64,000 bases of DNA from Corynebacterium cystitidis (GTDB lineage: Bacteria; Actinomycetota; Actinomycetes; Mycobacteriales; Mycobacteriaceae). Below, piece after piece: positions 62,506 through 64,000 of this stretch (its first letter is position 1; the number at the start of each line of letters is the position of its first letter). The stretch lies in NCBI RefSeq assembly GCF_900187295.1, contig NZ_LT906473.1, positions 2,480,001-2,544,000 of the forward strand, read 5' to 3'. Below the pieces are notes generated by a model. The model had not been told where the DNA came from and searched no databases. It saw only the letters and a program-made list of their open reading frames with translations. The translations under genes and the position numbers were made by a program.

Positions 62506-62573
62506 AGCGCTAGCTGGAAGCACTGGCTGGAAGCGCTGGGCTGTCAGCGCAGCGCCCGCGCGCTAGGTGCGCT

Positions 62574-62882
62574 CTAACGCGACAGTACTGCGTGGTCGAC
62601 GGCAGAAAGGCCATCGTTGACCTGGTACTTCACAGCCTTGATGTCGGTGATGCCGAAGCCGCCTAGGCGGTTGGAGTGCTTCTCGATGTAGGTGTCTGCC
62701 GCCTCCTCAGAGGTGAACAGGTACACGCCACCGGCAACCTGGCGGGATGGGTCTTCCGTCCAGACCTTCCACACCAGGTCCTTCTCGCTTGCGATATCTT
62801 GTGCCAGGTCTGCATATGCTGCTTCTGCTTCGGCACCGTAGGGGCCAGACGATGGAAATTCAAATACGACAATTGTGTTCAT
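62574..62882 (-). CDS. YdhR-like putative monooxygenase/ABM-fold protein
   Basis: The 102-residue protein with the ferredoxin-like pattern of YdhR-family proteins: MNTIVVFEFPSSGPYG, WKVWTEDPSRQVAGGVYLF and EEAADTYIEKHSNRL. ATG 62882 is preferred over an ATG 12 bases earlier. Divergent from the M20 peptidase gene, with 43 bases between the starts. Confidence 0.75.
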   Translation of the reverse strand: MNTIVVFEFPSSGPYGAEAEAAYADLAQDIASEKDLVWKVWTEDPSRQVAGGVYLFTSEEAADTYIEKHSNRLGGFGITDIKAVKYQVNDGLSAVDHAVLSR

Positions 62883-62925
62883 GTCCACCATCATAGCGGT
62901 TGCTAAGAATTGCTAGTCTGTGCTT

Positions 62926-64000
62926 ATGTCTTCGGGAACCTCTTCGGATAAGTCATCAGTTCAAGAACTGAATCAAGCCACCATCGACCTGCTGCGCGAT
63001 ATGATCCGCAACGCCTGTGTCAATGACCTCACCGCCGATTCTGGCGCGGAAGTCCGCAACGCTGACACTCTCGAAGAGTTTTTCGCCGACGAGATCGCCG
63101 CCGGTACCGTCACGGTTGAACGCTTCGAGCCCCACCCCGGCCGCGTCTCTATTGCTTTCACAGTGGAAGGAACTGACCCCGATGCTGAACCATTGACCTT
63201 GCTTGGCCACACCGATGTGGTGCCCGTCGATAAGCCCAAGTGGACCCAGGACCCCTTCGGTGCTGAAATCGTCGACGGGAAAATCTACGGCCGCGGTGCC
63301 ACCGACATGCTTTTCATCACCGCCGCCATGGCCGCCGCGACCCGCGAGGTTGCGGCTATCGCCGCAACGGAAAAGACGAAGCCCTCGGATGGAAACGTCC
63401 GCCCGCGTGGCACGCTGACGTTTGTTGGGCTTGCCGACGAAGAAGCCCGCGGCGGCCTCGGTGCGGGATGGTTGGCCCAGCACAAACCGGACGCTTTTTC
63501 GTGGAAGAACTGCCTCAGCGAAACAGGTGGTTCGCATTTGTCGGTGAGTGACGGGTCGGACGCATTAATTGTTGTCGTGGGTGAAAAGGGTGCAGCGCAG
63601 CGACGCATTCACGTCCACGGTGATGCTGGCCACGGCTCCACCCCGTATGGCCGCGATATGACGGTCGGCGTGATTGGTGAGGTAGCCCGCCGCCTCTGCG
63701 CGATTGAACCCGAGGTGTCTTCCAGCGACCTGTGGGAAGGCTATGTCCGCGCCTTCAAGTTTGACCCCGAGACCGAGAAACAGCTGATCAACGGCGAAAA
63801 CTATGAGGCACTCGGGCCCCTTGCCCGTTACTCGCACGCGATGAGCCACACCACCTACGCCCCCACTGTTCTGCGCGCCGGTGGCGCAATCAACGTGCTG
63901 CCCTCGCACGCGTGGGTGGAGCTGGACATTCGTCCTCTGCCTGGCCAGACCCAGGAGGAAATCGATGAGGTGTTGCGCAACGCGCTGGGCGACCTGGCTG
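62926..64000 (+). CDS. M20-family peptidase, 3' end outside the window
   Basis: The frame from ATG 62926 runs off the right edge. 358 codons are visible: MSSGTSSDKSSVQELNQATI at the start, the metal-site LLGHTDVVPVD, IYGRGATDM, and the catalytic Glu segment ADEEARGGLGAGW. The dimerisation-domain His is in HVHGDAGHGSTPYGRD. It should hydrolyse a peptide or acylated amino acid (ArgE/DapE/CPG2 group). Exact substrate unknown. Confidence 0.9.
   Translation, partial: MSSGTSSDKSSVQELNQATIDLLRDMIRNACVNDLTADSGAEVRNADTLEEFFADEIAAGTVTVERFEPHPGRVSIAFTVEGTDPDAEPLTLLGHTDVVPVDKPKWTQDPFGAEIVDGKIYGRGATDMLFITAAMAAATREVAAIAATEKTKPSDGNVRPRGTLTFVGLADEEARGGLGAGWLAQHKPDAFSWKNCLSETGGSHLSVSDGSDALIVVVGEKGAAQRRIHVHGDAGHGSTPYGRDMTVGVIGEVARRLCAIEPEVSSSDLWEGYVRAFKFDPETEKQLINGENYEALGPLARYSHAMSHTTYAPTVLRAGGAINVLPSHAWVELDIRPLPGQTQEEIDEVLRNALGDLA

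Overview
The window is a stretch of chromosome from a mycolata actinobacterium, almost certainly a Corynebacterium. The strongest evidence is the left end, with the arabinogalactan genes dprE1 (3' part only), dprE2, aftA and a single emb in one direction. This order and the single Emb are typical of corynebacteria, whereas mycobacteria have EmbA, EmbB and EmbC. I cannot name the species. No rRNA, tRNA or CRISPR array was seen.

Layout. 1-7.3 kb: cell-wall arabinan synthesis. 7.3-11 kb: a decayed defence and toxin-antitoxin area. It holds a FitAB remnant, an AlbA_2/HATPase gene in two unrelated halves and a cut-off HigA-like antitoxin, plus one intact-looking system: an Abi_2 protein with a promoter and a short structured RNA just upstream that resembles the RNA antitoxin arrangement of AbiF loci. 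11-24 kb: housekeeping and accessory metabolism (DadA-like oxidase, PrsW-type membrane protein, M13 peptidase, esterase, SxxK serine hydrolase, VOC protein, S4 protein, LysE exporter, SDR, AlkB, HrpB).

24.2-36 kb is an acquired island, read leftward, encoding a polymorphic toxin. In transcription order it has two small proteins of type VII secretion style, a WXG100 gene split by an IS256-family element with an exact 8-bp target duplication, a 1790-residue RHS toxin, its immunity protein, a duplicated 387-bp fragment of the ftn-pabC junction, an orphan RHS toxin tip with its own paralogous immunity gene, and one more small gene. The intact ftn and pabC/pabB genes follow at 36.4-38.9 kb.

39-53 kb mixes transporters (AbrB-type, DAACS, BASS), two sirtuins, a ROK regulator, an AMP nucleosidase translationally coupled to one sirtuin, and a HAD protein lacking its nucleophile. 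It also holds three copies of a roughly 95-bp palindromic repeat. Two inverted copies bracket a DUF559 nuclease gene. 50.6-56.5 kb forms a sulfate-ester theme: formylglycine-generating enzyme, BASS transporter and a Cys-type sulfatase, with a lipase. 56.6-60 kb is a FecCD-type metal/siderophore/corrinoid ABC importer with a methyltransferase. The right end has an App1-like protein, two lipoproteins (one a SxxK serine hydrolase), a YdhR-like protein and a truncated M20 peptidase.

Across the window an 11-base word, CTTRTCGACGA (or its 10-base core), recurs far more often than expected, in several reading frames and on both strands, and is not seen in the toxin island. All counts and coordinates were made by eye.
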